Positions 42,401 to 50,952 are shown, counted from the first letter of the stretch. The stretch: 52,698 bases of DNA from Lentimicrobiaceae bacterium (GCA_022510485.1 JAFLTI010000011.1:1-52698), one strand, 5' to 3'. Numbers and translations: made by a program. The notes: generated by a model from the sequence alone, not told the origin.

Positions 42401-43692
42401 TGTTCGGCGTGGATTTCGGCAGGAATGCACCGGGAGCCGAATTTGCCCTCTTCGGTTCACAAGCCGATATTCGCCGCCGTGCTGCCCGAAACGGCTGGCT
42501 TTCTACCGACAGCTTGATGACCACGCCCTATTACAAACAGTTTACCGAGAGCGTTACGGCACAGGTTTCGGTAGAACCTTTCCAAGATTTCCGAATCACG
42601 GTTAATTTTGGGTACAGCAAGACAGAAAACAAATCCTCGTACTTTACCTACAACGGTGAGTTGGGCGATTTCCGCGAAACTAATCCCTTGCTCAACGGAA
42701 GCTATAACGTAACCAACATTATGATTGGAACGGCTTTCAGCAAGTTCGACAAAAAATATTTCGACAAGACCTATCAGAAGTTTCTCGAAAACCGTATCGT
42801 GATTGCCGAACGTTTGGCTGCCGACAACGCCGCGCCGGGATACGACAGGAATGTTTATCGGTACGACACTGCGGCGCGGCGCAATTTTCCGCAAGGCTAT
42901 ATGTCGAACCAGCAGGATGTGATGATTCCTGCCTTGATTGCCGCTTATACCGGGCGGGATCCGCACAAGGTGTCGCTTTCGGCTATGGATAAATTTCCCT
43001 TGCCCAACTGGTCGGTTACCTATTCGGGGCTCACCAAGATAAAAGGAATGCGCAAAGTGTTCAAGAACTTTTCCATTTCGCACGCCTATTCGTCTTCTTA
43101 TACGGTTGGCTCCTATACCAACAACCTCCTGTATAGAGACGCTCAGGATTTTGTGGAGAACATCGATGCCGGCGGCAATTTCCGCTCCAAGTATATTATG
43201 GACGGTATCGTACTTAGCGAACAGTTCTCGCCTCTGATTAAGCTTAACATGACCTTTATAAACGACCTCTCGCTTAATTTCGAGTATCGTCAGAGCCGGC
43301 AGATAGGTTTGAGTTTTGTCAACAACCAGATTACCGAGATGCGTACCAAAGAGTGGATTATCGGGGCAGGGTACCGTATCAAGAACGTAGGTTTCAAGGT
43401 TAATTCGGGCGGAGCGGGCAAAAGACGTGTCAGCAGCGATTTGGTGCTTCGCGCCGATTTGAGCATCCGCGACAATATCCGTCTGCTGCGCAAGATAGAC
43501 CAGCAGATCAACACCCCTTCCGAAGGCGCGCTTATCACCTCCATCAACGTATATGCCGAATACGAGATTACACGCCAGATTTCGGCGCGTGTATTCTATG
43601 ATATGACTCTCAACAAACCCTATATCGCCAATCAATTCTACAACAGCAACGGCAGGGGTGGCATCAGCCTCACCTACAAGTTTACGCAATAA
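36406..43692 (+). CDS. sprA: type IX secretion outer-membrane translocon SprA (Sov)
   Basis: The protein has 2428 aa, in the size range of SprA/Sov. An N-terminal hydrophobic segment (about 5-28) acts as signal peptide. Repeated SprA sequence runs throughout, including F-D-L-N-G-S-I-G-L-E near 188-197 and A-H-F-L-P-G-H-S-R-A-I-G-R-S-G-T near 840-855, followed by Y-I-D-D-F-E-N-S-K. Alternating aromatic strands continue to the C-terminal S-L-T-Y-K-F-T-Q. SprA forms the very large single-chain barrel through which T9SS cargo leaves the cell. The frame is intact with no gap. The flanks ruvA and gcvH match the gene order I recall for Bacteroidota. Long antisense frames over it are shadows. Confidence 0.95.
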   Translation: MWKYWLCSIGAILSAWILSAGIALSYAGASVYKPASPFPPSWEDMPGVAERLWYAFYGSEAEVESPSIPYAVDAAFDDSLRYPIPQTQPNEDLPEDKSLYIKTNIVEEAQYDPKTNEYVLTRKMGDVVLSRRHMTRDEYVKFTSEKAVRDYWKSKADYTPTTSSGLSGLIPGLNLDFLDEKLGKDLIKFDLNGSIGLEFALVGTRRDDPALDIKHRRTFNFDFDADINVNLNATIADRLKFNISHNTEALFQFDNKFKLEYEGKEDEIVKNISAGNIDFPLNTTLISGVQELFGIKAKFQFGKTFITGVFSEQRSESTSVRIEGGAQSTEFEIKADEYEENRHFFLAQYFREHYHEALSELPLLNSRLKITKIEVWVTNIGSPVQNNRNIVAFTDLGENNPFGSGLYGNGFVRYPDQNRSNNLLTIFPVSNLRNINTVGQYLQGRGYTNGREFEKVESARRLDANEYTFNPSLGFITLNQTLNSDQVLAVAFQYQIVGDTTVYQVGEFSDQGINDPQVLVVKLLKSSVLNTEIPLWNLMMKNVYSLNTYQLSGENFRFNIMYSGNDRGVPSGYFTDGPRSGIPLVQVFGLDNLDTRQNRNPDGLFDYIDGAATGAGYVQSDKGLIYFPWPEPFGRDMVQMFNGDSLAAAPYRFDELYTKTKTEAQQYSEKNKYTFVGRYQSSGGSEISLGAYNLPEGSVRVMAGNTPLVENQDYTVNYAAGIVQIINPGVLASGVPIDIKTESRSNSLLTKRMMGLRVEHFFDEHFYVGGTIMNLRQSALTQKVNYGEEPISNTIYGFDASYERESRWLTKAVDAILPFEDSKAPSRISLYGEFAHFLPGHSRAIGRSGTTYIDDFENSKSTINIKEPYSWYLASTPQKQDDLFPESSDRYATTTITGRNRAKLAWYTVDPIFYSSARPGNITKEDLSNHYTRRVLVNEVFPGRQLSSNEAQTLTVLNLAFYPSERGPYNYDAKPVPGATEGVNSDGSLREPASRWGGIMRKVSNTDFEAANVEYIEFWVMDPFIGMDGKNGNPRHSGGKLYFNLGDISEDVLRDGRKSFEHGLPTSDLVENVDETQWGRVPSIQAIVNSFDNNPASRKYQDIGLDGLSSNDERDFFRSFLADMGEMVGQNSEAYRKVYEDPSSDDYMYFRRGVWDTVHHSTNKIADRYKYYNNPEGNSPSNADNPENYPTQQTNYPNTEDISEDNTLNEAENYYQYEVSLDPDQMEVGENYITDVYEASVKLSNNTTEKVRWYQFKIPVNEPDKVVGQMQNLQSVRFVRMFMKGFKEPVILRFATLDLVRSDWRKYDKALVEAGQTVPSGATTFEVATVNVEENGQRTPIRYVLPPGIERTLDPSDQNNVEMNEQSLSLKVTNLADGDARGIYRNASYDMRQFKKMEMFVHMEKVEEMDNARDGDVHLFIRMGADNTDNYYEYDIPLSYTEWGQSARDLVWPEENKVEIDLNALVKVKENRNRLMRESGSSSYSTVYSEQIGKAMYSVRGTPAISAVKTILIGLRNPRRDDRNGTDDDGRAKSVEVWVNEFSLNEFKKEGGVAATARAQLSLGDLGSISVAGAYTQANFGQLEQKLTELSQSNTGSYDIAVDLEMGRFLPEKAGLKVPVHYDLSSTIGNPKYNPFDPDVKTKDELATYTNKQEKKEFKKAIQDYTIRQNVNLMNVRKERTNAERQPQFWDIENFNVSYAYSNTQHRDEDMEFDNQVIHRGGLGYDYSTTSRFFTPLGKTNLASKPWAAILTDFNVNYVPNMFSFNMELEREYSESKMRNKNAEWDILMPATVYKRFDWNRNYNFRYDLTKSISITYSANANSYLREPPGRINTTSRRDSVWRSFIQGGNMTNFDQNLGFTYTLPINKIPILDWVDGSAAYNAIYRWEGGSLATQDRLGNVISNSMDISANGSVNLVGLYNKVPFLKKINDGNRNNRRGGRSNTIMSRNNQKDEPEEKSVIKEIGKGVLRFLMLVRDANISYSRNEGTSLPGFMPEPDLFGVDFGRNAPGAEFALFGSQADIRRRAARNGWLSTDSLMTTPYYKQFTESVTAQVSVEPFQDFRITVNFGYSKTENKSSYFTYNGELGDFRETNPLLNGSYNVTNIMIGTAFSKFDKKYFDKTYQKFLENRIVIAERLAADNAAPGYDRNVYRYDTAARRNFPQGYMSNQQDVMIPALIAAYTGRDPHKVSLSAMDKFPLPNWSVTYSGLTKIKGMRKVFKNFSISHAYSSSYTVGSYTNNLLYRDAQDFVENIDAGGNFRSKYIMDGIVLSEQFSPLIKLNMTFINDLSLNFEYRQSRQIGLSFVNNQITEMRTKEWIIGAGYRIKNVGFKVNSGGAGKRRVSSDLVLRADLSIRDNIRLLRKIDQQINTPSEGALITSINVYAEYEITRQISARVFYDMTLNKPYIANQFYNSNGRGGISLTYKFTQ

Positions 43693-43701
43693 GGGGCGGT
43701 C

Positions 43702-43733
43702 GTTGGTGTTTTCCCAAAAAAGACTTAATTTTA
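43702..43733 (+). promoter_or_regulatory. gcvH promoter
   Basis: GTTG (43702-43705), a 20-nt spacer and TAATTTTA (43726-43733, seven of eight of TAnnTTTG) lie 41 nt before the gcvH ATG. Confidence 0.45.
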
Positions 43734-43774
43734 CGCCTTGTTGATTAACGATAACCTCAAATAAATTACGAGAT

Positions 43775-44155
43775 ATGAATTTTCCTGAAAACCTCAAGTA
43801 CACCGAAGATCACGAATGGATCAAGGTAGAAGGCGAAACGGCATTGGTGGGTATAACCGACTATGCGCAGAAAGAATTGGGTGACATTGTTTTTGTAGAT
43901 GTTACCAGCGAAGGAGATGCCCTTGGTGCAGGCGAAGTGTTCGGTAATATCGAAGCGGTAAAGACCGTTTCCGAATTGTTGTTGCCCGCTGCCGGCGAAA
44001 TTTTGGAACTCAACCCCGATTTGGCGGAAGACCCCTCTTTGGTAAACAAAGATCCTTACGGAAAGGGTTGGATTGTTAAAGTAAAATTGACGGATGCCGC
44101 TGCTGTGGCTTCGTTGATGAGCGCTGCCGAATACAAGGCAAAAATCGGTGCATAA
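43775..44155 (+). CDS. gcvH: glycine cleavage system H protein
   Basis: The protein has 126 aa, full length. It carries the lipoyl-bearing K63 in E-A-V-K-T-V-S-E-L, with the typical opening Y-T-E-D-H-E-W and a Y-G-K-G-W-I-V-K-V segment near the end. It shuttles the aminomethyl group between the P, T and L proteins; none of these is in the window. A hairpin terminator at 44177 follows. Confidence 0.97.
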   Translation: MNFPENLKYTEDHEWIKVEGETALVGITDYAQKELGDIVFVDVTSEGDALGAGEVFGNIEAVKTVSELLLPAAGEILELNPDLAEDPSLVNKDPYGKGWIVKVKLTDAAAVASLMSAAEYKAKIGA

Positions 44156-44176
44156 TTTCTTTTGACATCAACGGTA

Positions 44177-44214
44177 TGAGCCTTTCTATGCAAATAGGGA
44201 GGCTCAACTTTTTT
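44177..44214 (+). terminator. terminator or attenuator between gcvH and ychF
   Basis: A 12-bp stem, TGAGCCTTTCTA with TAGGGAGGCTCA (44177-44188 and 44195-44206, two T-G wobbles), is followed by AAC and six T. It ends 17 nt before the ychF ATG, with no promoter visible between. Confidence 0.8.
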
Positions 44215-44231
44215 ATAAAAACGGATAGCAA

Positions 44232-45335
44232 ATGTCTTTGAATTGTGGAATTGTGGGCTTGCCCAACGTTGGGAAATCCACCTTGTTCAACTGCTTGAGC
44301 AACGCCAAGGCACAGGCGGCTAATTTTCCATTTTGCACCATCGAGCCCAATGTGGGAGTGATTACCGTTCCCGACGAAAGGCTCAATGTGTTGGTGGAAA
44401 TAGATAAGCCCAAAAAGGTAATTCCGGCAACGATGGAGATTGTAGATATAGCCGGTTTGGTAAAAGGGGCGAGCAAGGGAGAGGGATTGGGCAATAAGTT
44501 TTTGGCGAATATCCGCGAAACGGATGCCATTATCCATGTGCTGCGCTGTTTCGAGGATCCTAACGTTACCCATGTTGACGGCAGTGTAGACCCGGTTCGC
44601 GATAAGGAAATCATTGATGCCGAGCTGCAGCTCAAAGACCTCGAAACGATAGAAAACCGCATAGGCAAGGTGGAAAAACAGGCGCAGAGCGGTGGCGATA
44701 AAACCGCCAAACGTATGTTGGGTATCTTGCAGAAATACCGCGAAACGCTTAATCAGGGCTTAAGCGCGCGCACGGTAAGCTGGGACAGCAAAGACGACCA
44801 AAAATTAGCCCAAGAGTTATTTCTGCTAACGAACAAGCCGGTACTGTATGTGTGCAATGTAGATGAATCGGCAGCCAAAGAGGGCAACGCCTATGTGGAA
44901 GCGGTGCGCAAGGCAATAGCGGGCGAAAACGCGCAGCTGCTGGTGGTGGCGGCAAAAACCGAGAGCGAGATTGCCGAATTGGAAACCTACGAAGAACGGC
45001 AGATGTTTTTGCAGGAAATCGGTTTGCAGGAGTCGGGTGTGAACCGCTTGATAAAGGCTTCGTATGCCTTGCTGAACCTACAGACCTATTTTACCACGGG
45101 ACCCGATGAAAGCCGGGCGTGGACATTCATTAAAGGCACCAAAGCTCCGCAGGCGGCGGGCATCATACATACCGACTTTGAAAAAGGCTTTATCCGCGCC
45201 GAGGTGATAAAATACGACGATTACGTGAAATACCGCACTGAAGCCGCCTGCAAGGAAGCCGGCAAATTGGCGGTGGAAGGCAAGGAATATATCGTGCAGG
45301 ACGGCGATATACTCCATTTCCGCTTTAATGTATAG
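44232..45335 (+). CDS. ychF: YchF/Obg-family ATPase
   Basis: The protein has 367 aa. G1 is G-L-P-N-V-G-K-S-T (8-16), followed by A-N-F-P-F-C-T-I-E-P-N-V-G and G3 D-I-A-G-L-V-K-G-A-S-K-G-E-G-L-G-N. The N-x-D-E motif (C-N-V-D-E) replaces N-K-x-D, explaining ATP preference in YchF/OLA1. The C-terminal TGS domain ends G-D-I-L-H-F-R-F-N-V. It associates with ribosomes and oxidative-stress responses. A terminator lies just upstream. Confidence 0.97.
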   Translation: MSLNCGIVGLPNVGKSTLFNCLSNAKAQAANFPFCTIEPNVGVITVPDERLNVLVEIDKPKKVIPATMEIVDIAGLVKGASKGEGLGNKFLANIRETDAIIHVLRCFEDPNVTHVDGSVDPVRDKEIIDAELQLKDLETIENRIGKVEKQAQSGGDKTAKRMLGILQKYRETLNQGLSARTVSWDSKDDQKLAQELFLLTNKPVLYVCNVDESAAKEGNAYVEAVRKAIAGENAQLLVVAAKTESEIAELETYEERQMFLQEIGLQESGVNRLIKASYALLNLQTYFTTGPDESRAWTFIKGTKAPQAAGIIHTDFEKGFIRAEVIKYDDYVKYRTEAACKEAGKLAVEGKEYIVQDGDILHFRFNV

Positions 45336-45357
45336 TCAACAAACCTTGGGCAAAAAC

Positions 45358-47736
45358 ATGAATGCAGTCTGGATAAAAGGCGTGGCGCGCATGCTGTGCA
45401 TATCGCTGTTTTTGCTTTTTTCCGGCAAGGTTCTTAGTCAGCAGGTCTATACGGTTTCAGGAAAGATTCAAGATAAAAAGAGCGCGCAATCCTTGCCCGA
45501 CGCGGCGGTTTGGGTAGAGCCGGCAGGAAAGGGAGCCGCTTCCGATATGGAGGGCAGATACAGCCTGCAACTTGTTCCCGGTACCTATACGATAAAGGTG
45601 AGCAGTTTAGGATACGGCACGATTAGCCGTACTGTTGAAGTAAAAAACAAGAACATTACCGAAAACTTTTATATCGAACCCGATGCGGTGCAGCTGGAAA
45701 GCGTGGAAATCAGAGGCAGCCGGTCCAGACAGGCAGCACGCAACACCATCGGTATGAACACCCTTACCTCCGAGATGGTGCAGCGTATTCCAGCCCTTTT
45801 GGGTGAAGCCGACATTATCAAGGCTGTGCAGATGTTGCCGGGAGTGCTTATGGCGTCCGAAAGCAGTTCGGGTTTTAGCGTGCGTGGCGGAGGATTGGAT
45901 CAAAACGCCATTTTGCTCGACCGCACCCTTATCTATAATCCCACCCATACTTGCGGTTTCTTTTCGGTCTTCAACAACGATGTAATCGGAAGCGCCGAAA
46001 TCTACAAAGGAGATATTCCCATCGCCTATGGAGGCAGACTGTCTTCGGTTGTAGACGTATCCATGCGCGATGGCAATTTCAACGATTACCACGTGGAGGG
46101 CGGAGTAGGCTTGCTCTTGGCAAAACTTACCGTAGACGGCCCTATCTGGAAAGACCACACCTCTTTTTTGGTGTCGGGTCGAACTACCTATTTCGATATG
46201 TTTCTGCCCTTGGCTGGTATGAAAGGCACTCAATTGGGATTTTACGATCTCAACGCCCGCTTGGTACACAAGTTCGACAACAACAAAGACAAAATCTCGC
46301 TGTCGGGGTATATGGGCAAAGACCGCTTCGGTATGAAGCTTGAAGACCAGATGAAAACCGGGCTTAATTTCGGCAACAAGATGCTTGCCCTTACCTACAC
46401 CCATTTGTTTTCTAACCGTCTTGCGATAAATACAACCCTCAATATTACCGACTACATCAGCGATGTGGCGATGAATGCCGACGGCTACGATTTCGGTTGG
46501 AAAAGCCGCATTACCGACTACGGAGGTCAGGTAGACGGAGTATTTACGCCTCAAAACCATGATGTGCGTTTCGGTTTCAAGCTTACATACCATACCTGCC
46601 AGCCGGGAGAACTCGACCTATATATGAGCGAAAGTATGGGATTCTTGGATTCGGCGCAGCATATGACCTTTAACCAAGACAAGATGCACAGTCTCGAAAG
46701 TGCCGTGTATGTAGGCAACAGTCAGACTATAGGCAAGCACCTGTCGTTAAAGTATGGCTTACGGTTCAGCACCTTTTCAAATCAAGGCAGAGATTCAGTT
46801 TCCCGATTCGATGAGGATTATCAGCGCATAGACCGCGTTTACGAAGGCAAGCGCAACTTTTACCATACATGGTATGGATTGGAGCCGAGAGTAGGGGTGG
46901 CGTGGCTTTTCAAACACAATATCAGCCTAAAGTTCAACTATACCCGAACCATACAGTATCTGCAACTTGCCACCAATTCCAATTCGGGCAATCCTATGGA
47001 TATATGGTTTCCTGCCAATCCCTTTGTAAAGCCGCAAACAGCCGATATGCTCGCCTTGGGTCTCAGTGCCGGATGGGGCAAATCAGATGAATGGGAAGCC
47101 TCGATAGAGGGCTATTACAAGTTTATGCACCATGTTATCGATTTCAAAGACCACTCCAATGTGCTTCTCAACAGCGACCTTTACGGAGAATTGCGTATGG
47201 GAAGAGGCTGGGCGTATGGGGTTGAGGTGTACGTACAGCGCAAAAAAGGCATGGTGTACGGTTCGTTGAGCTATACCTATTCGCGCTCCATGCGGATCAT
47301 AGATCAGGTAAACGACGGAAAACCCTATCCCTCGCCTCAAGACCGCCCCCATGCGGTAAACCTCTTGCTCAATGTAGACCCGCATCCTCGCCATTCCCTT
47401 TCGTTCAACTGGGTGTTCTATTCGGGGCAGCCCACCACCTATCCGATAGGGAAAGCCGTTATCGACGGCAGTTTCGTACCTGTTTACGGCAAACGTAATT
47501 CAGACCGTATGGAAAACTACCACCGTTTGGATGTTTCCTATACTTTCAAATCCAAGCCCAATACCGGAAAACGCTTTAGCTGGAGCCTGTCGGCAGGGCT
47601 ATACAATGCCTATGCCCGCAAGAACCCATGGTCGGTATCGTTCAAACAGGATAAAGACAATCCCAATATAGCATACGCCGAAAAGATTTATCTTTTTTCG
47701 GCAGTACCTTTCGTAAGTTTCAACTTCAAATGGTAA
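45358..47736 (+). CDS. TonB-dependent receptor with N-terminal carboxypeptidase-regulatory-like domain
   Basis: The protein has 792 aa from ATG 45358, which gives a clean signal peptide (cleavage near L-S-Q-Q, about 27); an in-frame ATG at 45328 overlaps ychF. A CarboxypepD_reg-like domain (about 30-110; P-D-A-A-V-W-V, S-S-L-G-Y-G-T) precedes the plug (V-S-V-R-G-G-G-L-D-Q-N-A-I-L-L-D) and a 22-strand-type barrel ending F-V-S-F-N-F-K-W. It takes up a TonB-driven substrate across the outer membrane, with substrate unknown. Its gene overlaps the DUF4249 lipoprotein gene by 7 nt, a common Bacteroidota pairing. Confidence 0.92.
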   Translation: MNAVWIKGVARMLCISLFLLFSGKVLSQQVYTVSGKIQDKKSAQSLPDAAVWVEPAGKGAASDMEGRYSLQLVPGTYTIKVSSLGYGTISRTVEVKNKNITENFYIEPDAVQLESVEIRGSRSRQAARNTIGMNTLTSEMVQRIPALLGEADIIKAVQMLPGVLMASESSSGFSVRGGGLDQNAILLDRTLIYNPTHTCGFFSVFNNDVIGSAEIYKGDIPIAYGGRLSSVVDVSMRDGNFNDYHVEGGVGLLLAKLTVDGPIWKDHTSFLVSGRTTYFDMFLPLAGMKGTQLGFYDLNARLVHKFDNNKDKISLSGYMGKDRFGMKLEDQMKTGLNFGNKMLALTYTHLFSNRLAINTTLNITDYISDVAMNADGYDFGWKSRITDYGGQVDGVFTPQNHDVRFGFKLTYHTCQPGELDLYMSESMGFLDSAQHMTFNQDKMHSLESAVYVGNSQTIGKHLSLKYGLRFSTFSNQGRDSVSRFDEDYQRIDRVYEGKRNFYHTWYGLEPRVGVAWLFKHNISLKFNYTRTIQYLQLATNSNSGNPMDIWFPANPFVKPQTADMLALGLSAGWGKSDEWEASIEGYYKFMHHVIDFKDHSNVLLNSDLYGELRMGRGWAYGVEVYVQRKKGMVYGSLSYTYSRSMRIIDQVNDGKPYPSPQDRPHAVNLLLNVDPHPRHSLSFNWVFYSGQPTTYPIGKAVIDGSFVPVYGKRNSDRMENYHRLDVSYTFKSKPNTGKRFSWSLSAGLYNAYARKNPWSVSFKQDKDNPNIAYAEKIYLFSAVPFVSFNFKW

Positions 47737-48656
47737 ACGTTATGGTAAGAAACCGCTTTGTTGAGGTAGTTTTTGTAAGTATGCTGCTGTTGTCGGCATC
47801 TTGCCGCGAAAAGATAGAATTGAAACTATTGTCCTCTGAACCCCGTTTGGTGGTGGATGCCCGCTTTACCAACGATACAGCATCGCATATCATCAAATTG
47901 AGCCGTACCAGCGATTATTTTGAACCGGAAACGGACAATCTCGGCATTACGGGCGCCCAAGTCTATATAACCGATCGCTACGGCAGGCGTATCGACTTTC
48001 TGCCCTCCGACAGTGTGCCCGGTTGGTATGTTTCCGCTCCGGATGTATTCGGCGTAGTGGGAGAAACCTATCGGCTGCATATCAGGGCAGACCTTTCGGG
48101 CAACGGTGAGCCAGAATATTACGAGGCAGAAAGCATCATGCCCTATATGCCGCCCATCGACTCGGTAAAAGCGGTCTACGGCTATTCCTTACCTCCATTC
48201 GGCAATGGCAAATACTTAGGCTGGAATCTGCTTGCCTACGCGCAGGATCCGCCCACCAAAGAGTATTACGGATTCAGTTATGCGATAAACGGAAAGGTTT
48301 ACGAAGACAGCATATCCAATATGTTTCTTTTTCCCGATAGCTTTACAGGAGGGCTTTACTTAAATGGGGTTTCCATGTATTTCTTTCCCGACCCCATCGA
48401 CGAAATCAAAGACCTGTTGAAAGTGGTCATTCAAGAGGGCGATACCCTGAGCCTTATCGGCTATAGTTTTACCGAAGGCTATAACCAATATATCAGCGAC
48501 GTACGCAATGCCCTTTCGTCAAATATCCCCGTTTTCAGTGCTGCTCCGGCAAATATCGTGGGTAACATCAGCAACGATGCTTTCGGTTATTTTGCCGTCT
48601 ATGCTATGACGAAAGCCTCCTGCGTGGTAGGCAAGAAGCCCGATCAGAACCAATAG
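47730..48656 (+). CDS. DUF4249-family lipoprotein
   Basis: The protein has 308 aa. A lipobox L-L-S-A-S-C places the lipidated Cys near residue 25. The body has the DUF4249 pattern: R-L-V-V-D-A-R-F-T-N (about 39-48), T-G-A-Q-V-Y-I-T-D, a G-E-T-Y-R-L-H-I strand and a C-terminal V-G-N-I-S-N-D-A-F-G-Y-F-A-V-Y-A. It is probably a surface or periplasmic partner of the upstream TonB receptor, as SusD-like proteins are for SusC; the function is unknown. Its 3' end overlaps the patatin gene on the minus strand by 13 nt. Confidence 0.85.
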   Translation: MVNVMVRNRFVEVVFVSMLLLSASCREKIELKLLSSEPRLVVDARFTNDTASHIIKLSRTSDYFEPETDNLGITGAQVYITDRYGRRIDFLPSDSVPGWYVSAPDVFGVVGETYRLHIRADLSGNGEPEYYEAESIMPYMPPIDSVKAVYGYSLPPFGNGKYLGWNLLAYAQDPPTKEYYGFSYAINGKVYEDSISNMFLFPDSFTGGLYLNGVSMYFFPDPIDEIKDLLKVVIQEGDTLSLIGYSFTEGYNQYISDVRNALSSNIPVFSAAPANIVGNISNDAFGYFAVYAMTKASCVVGKKPDQNQ

Positions 48657-50947
48657 CCGATGTGTAAGAACACGTTGAAATTATGCACGTTGGATGATTG
48701 AAAACTGAGTCCGACCGGTCCGATGGGCGTTTCATAAGATATGCCGATATTACCGCCGTAAATCAGATTTTTATATTTCAGAACTAAATCTTTCAGTTCG
48801 TAATCGGCTTTCCCGACCCCACCGCGTACACTCACATAGAGATTCTTGACAACCATTACTTGAGCAGTAAGCCGCAGGTTCACCAAGTGATATCCGCTCG
48901 ACTGCCCAAGCATTACTCCCGGCATCATAGTAACGTACATCGAGTTCAAGTCCGCGCAACCGCCTTGAAAAAACTGGTGTTGTATAGGGATGAGTCTATG
49001 ATTTTTTATGGGCGTGAGCCCTACCGTAAAGCCGGGATAGAAAGTTAATCGCTTGCCTGCGGGAATGGCAAAATCCCCTTTCCAATAAACATTCAGGAAA
49101 TAATCGGCAGAGGTCAGCCCTTTTCCATGATTGTGATTGCCCAAATCGATAGGAAAGGTAACATCCAAGGTCATCTTGAACCCTCTCGACGGATAGAATT
49201 TTTTGTCAAAATTGTCGTGCCGGTAATAAAAATAAGGGTAAACATGATGATTGCTGTATATATCATGCCGGTTAATGGAATCCGTGTTGGAAATACGGAT
49301 TTGATTGTCGGAAAATTCGTAGGCAAATCCTACTCCCAATACATTGGTACGCCAAGAAGACTGTCCGTAAAGCTTAATTTTGTAGCGGTTGGAAGTCATA
49401 TCTGAAGTACGCCGTTTTTGGTTTTCGGGATCGCGGTATAGGTAAGACTTAAAGTTGAAATAATCGAAACCGGCACCCAAGGAGGGTATCCAGAAAGAAT
49501 ACTTGTTTGACTTGTGCTTCCATTGGGGCATAAAGCGAAAATTGGCAGAAACGGCAGGCATTTTCGACAATTCCACATCTAAAGACAAGGTGGAGTTCTT
49601 TACGCCGAAGTTCTGCAACTCCACGCCCGCCAACAAGCCTGCCATACGGATATTGTCGTAGCGGATTCCTAATTTGAACGCATTTGAGGGGGCTTCTTCC
49701 ACCGAGATAACCAATACCGTTCCATTTTCATCCTGTTCGTCTACCTTAAACTCATACGATACGGTCTTGAATCGGTTAATTCCGTACAAACGGTCTATTC
49801 CCTTGTTGATGGCTTCTAATTTTACGGTTTTGTCCGTTTCTATCTGCAAAAACTGGTTGATGTATGTCTGGTTATATTTCTTAAGACCCTTGTATTCAAT
49901 GCGTGAAATATAAATTTCCTGCACTGGATGATAAGGCTTCTTTTCTTTTTCCGGATCCGGTCCGTATTGAGCCAGCCTGTCCGCCAGCTGCTTCAACTGA
50001 GCATAAACGGCAGAATCGCGCGCTGCCTGTTCTCCACGCGCAAGGATAGAATCGGTCTTGTTGAACGAAGCGGTGCTGTAACCGGTCATGTTGGGCTTGA
50101 TAAATACGTCGCAGCGCGCCCTATTCTCCATTATGCGGGATTTTGACCCCATAAAGATTACCTCTTCGAGCACATCCATAAAACTGTTCACATGCTCCGC
50201 ACTGGCATAAGAAAAGCCTACGTCTACGCCGATAATGATATCCACATCCTTCTCCGATATTTTATCTACCGGAAAGTTGTTGAGCACCCCGCCGTCTACC
50301 AAAATCATCGAATCGAGTTTTACGGGAGTGAACACGCTGGGAATTGCCATCGAAGCCCGCATGGAAAGAGCCAAGTTGCCATGGTCGAGATAGGCAGGCT
50401 GACCGCTCGTTATATCGGCGGCAACACAGAAAAAGGGAATGTTGAAATCTTCAAAGCTCTTGTAATGATAGGCGCGCGAGGTAAGCGTATAAAAAAGGTT
50501 ATTTACGTGTTGCCCCTTTAACAATCCCGCCGGAGCAAAACTTGTTTTTTCTTCCTTCAATCCCCACGGAAAGTTCAGGAGGTAGGGCGTTTTGTTCATA
50601 TAAAAAACATCACGCCAATCGGGAGCGTCGTTAAGCAATATCCCCCAGTCGGTAGCCCTTAAGATAGAATCCAGTTCATGAGCCGAGTAACCGTAGGCAT
50701 ACAGCCCCCCGATAATGGAACCCATGCTGGTGCCGGCAATATAGTCTATGGGGATATTCAGTTCTTCCAACACTTTGAGCACCCCCACGTGCGCTATACC
50801 CTTGGCACCGCCACCGCTCAAGACCAAGCCGATACGCGGACGTTGACTTTTAAGTTGGGTCTGCGTTTCTGCCTCTTGTGCAGACAGACCTGCAAAAAGC
50901 GAGCATAAAGATGTAATAAACAATAATATGCGAAGAATTGGCTTCAT
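48644..50947 (-). CDS. patatin-like phospholipase fused to a POTRA and BamA-type barrel (PlpD-like)
   Basis: The protein has 767 aa with a signal peptide (cleavage near L-S-A-Q, 24). The patatin domain (about 36-330) has the oxyanion loop G-G-G-A-K-G, nucleophile S74 in G-T-S-M-G and catalytic D218 in D-G-G. A POTRA-like domain follows (I-E-Y-K-G-L-K-K-Y-N, about 350-420), then a beta-barrel ending H-I-G-Y-W-F. This order matches type Vd autotransporter-like lipases such as PlpD of Pseudomonas. It should present a lipase at the cell surface or face the periplasm. It overlaps the DUF4249 gene by 13 nt; a -7 element lies 6 nt upstream of its ATG. Confidence 0.9.
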   Translation of the reverse strand: MKPILRILLFITSLCSLFAGLSAQEAETQTQLKSQRPRIGLVLSGGGAKGIAHVGVLKVLEELNIPIDYIAGTSMGSIIGGLYAYGYSAHELDSILRATDWGILLNDAPDWRDVFYMNKTPYLLNFPWGLKEEKTSFAPAGLLKGQHVNNLFYTLTSRAYHYKSFEDFNIPFFCVAADITSGQPAYLDHGNLALSMRASMAIPSVFTPVKLDSMILVDGGVLNNFPVDKISEKDVDIIIGVDVGFSYASAEHVNSFMDVLEEVIFMGSKSRIMENRARCDVFIKPNMTGYSTASFNKTDSILARGEQAARDSAVYAQLKQLADRLAQYGPDPEKEKKPYHPVQEIYISRIEYKGLKKYNQTYINQFLQIETDKTVKLEAINKGIDRLYGINRFKTVSYEFKVDEQDENGTVLVISVEEAPSNAFKLGIRYDNIRMAGLLAGVELQNFGVKNSTLSLDVELSKMPAVSANFRFMPQWKHKSNKYSFWIPSLGAGFDYFNFKSYLYRDPENQKRRTSDMTSNRYKIKLYGQSSWRTNVLGVGFAYEFSDNQIRISNTDSINRHDIYSNHHVYPYFYYRHDNFDKKFYPSRGFKMTLDVTFPIDLGNHNHGKGLTSADYFLNVYWKGDFAIPAGKRLTFYPGFTVGLTPIKNHRLIPIQHQFFQGGCADLNSMYVTMMPGVMLGQSSGYHLVNLRLTAQVMVVKNLYVSVRGGVGKADYELKDLVLKYKNLIYGGNIGISYETPIGPVGLSFQSSNVHNFNVFLHIGYWF

Positions 50948-50952
50948 TATGG

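Noticed and set aside
42457-43803. 448-codon open frame antisense to the 3' end of sprA
   Set aside because: Same reasons as the other antisense frame; it also runs over the start of gcvH.
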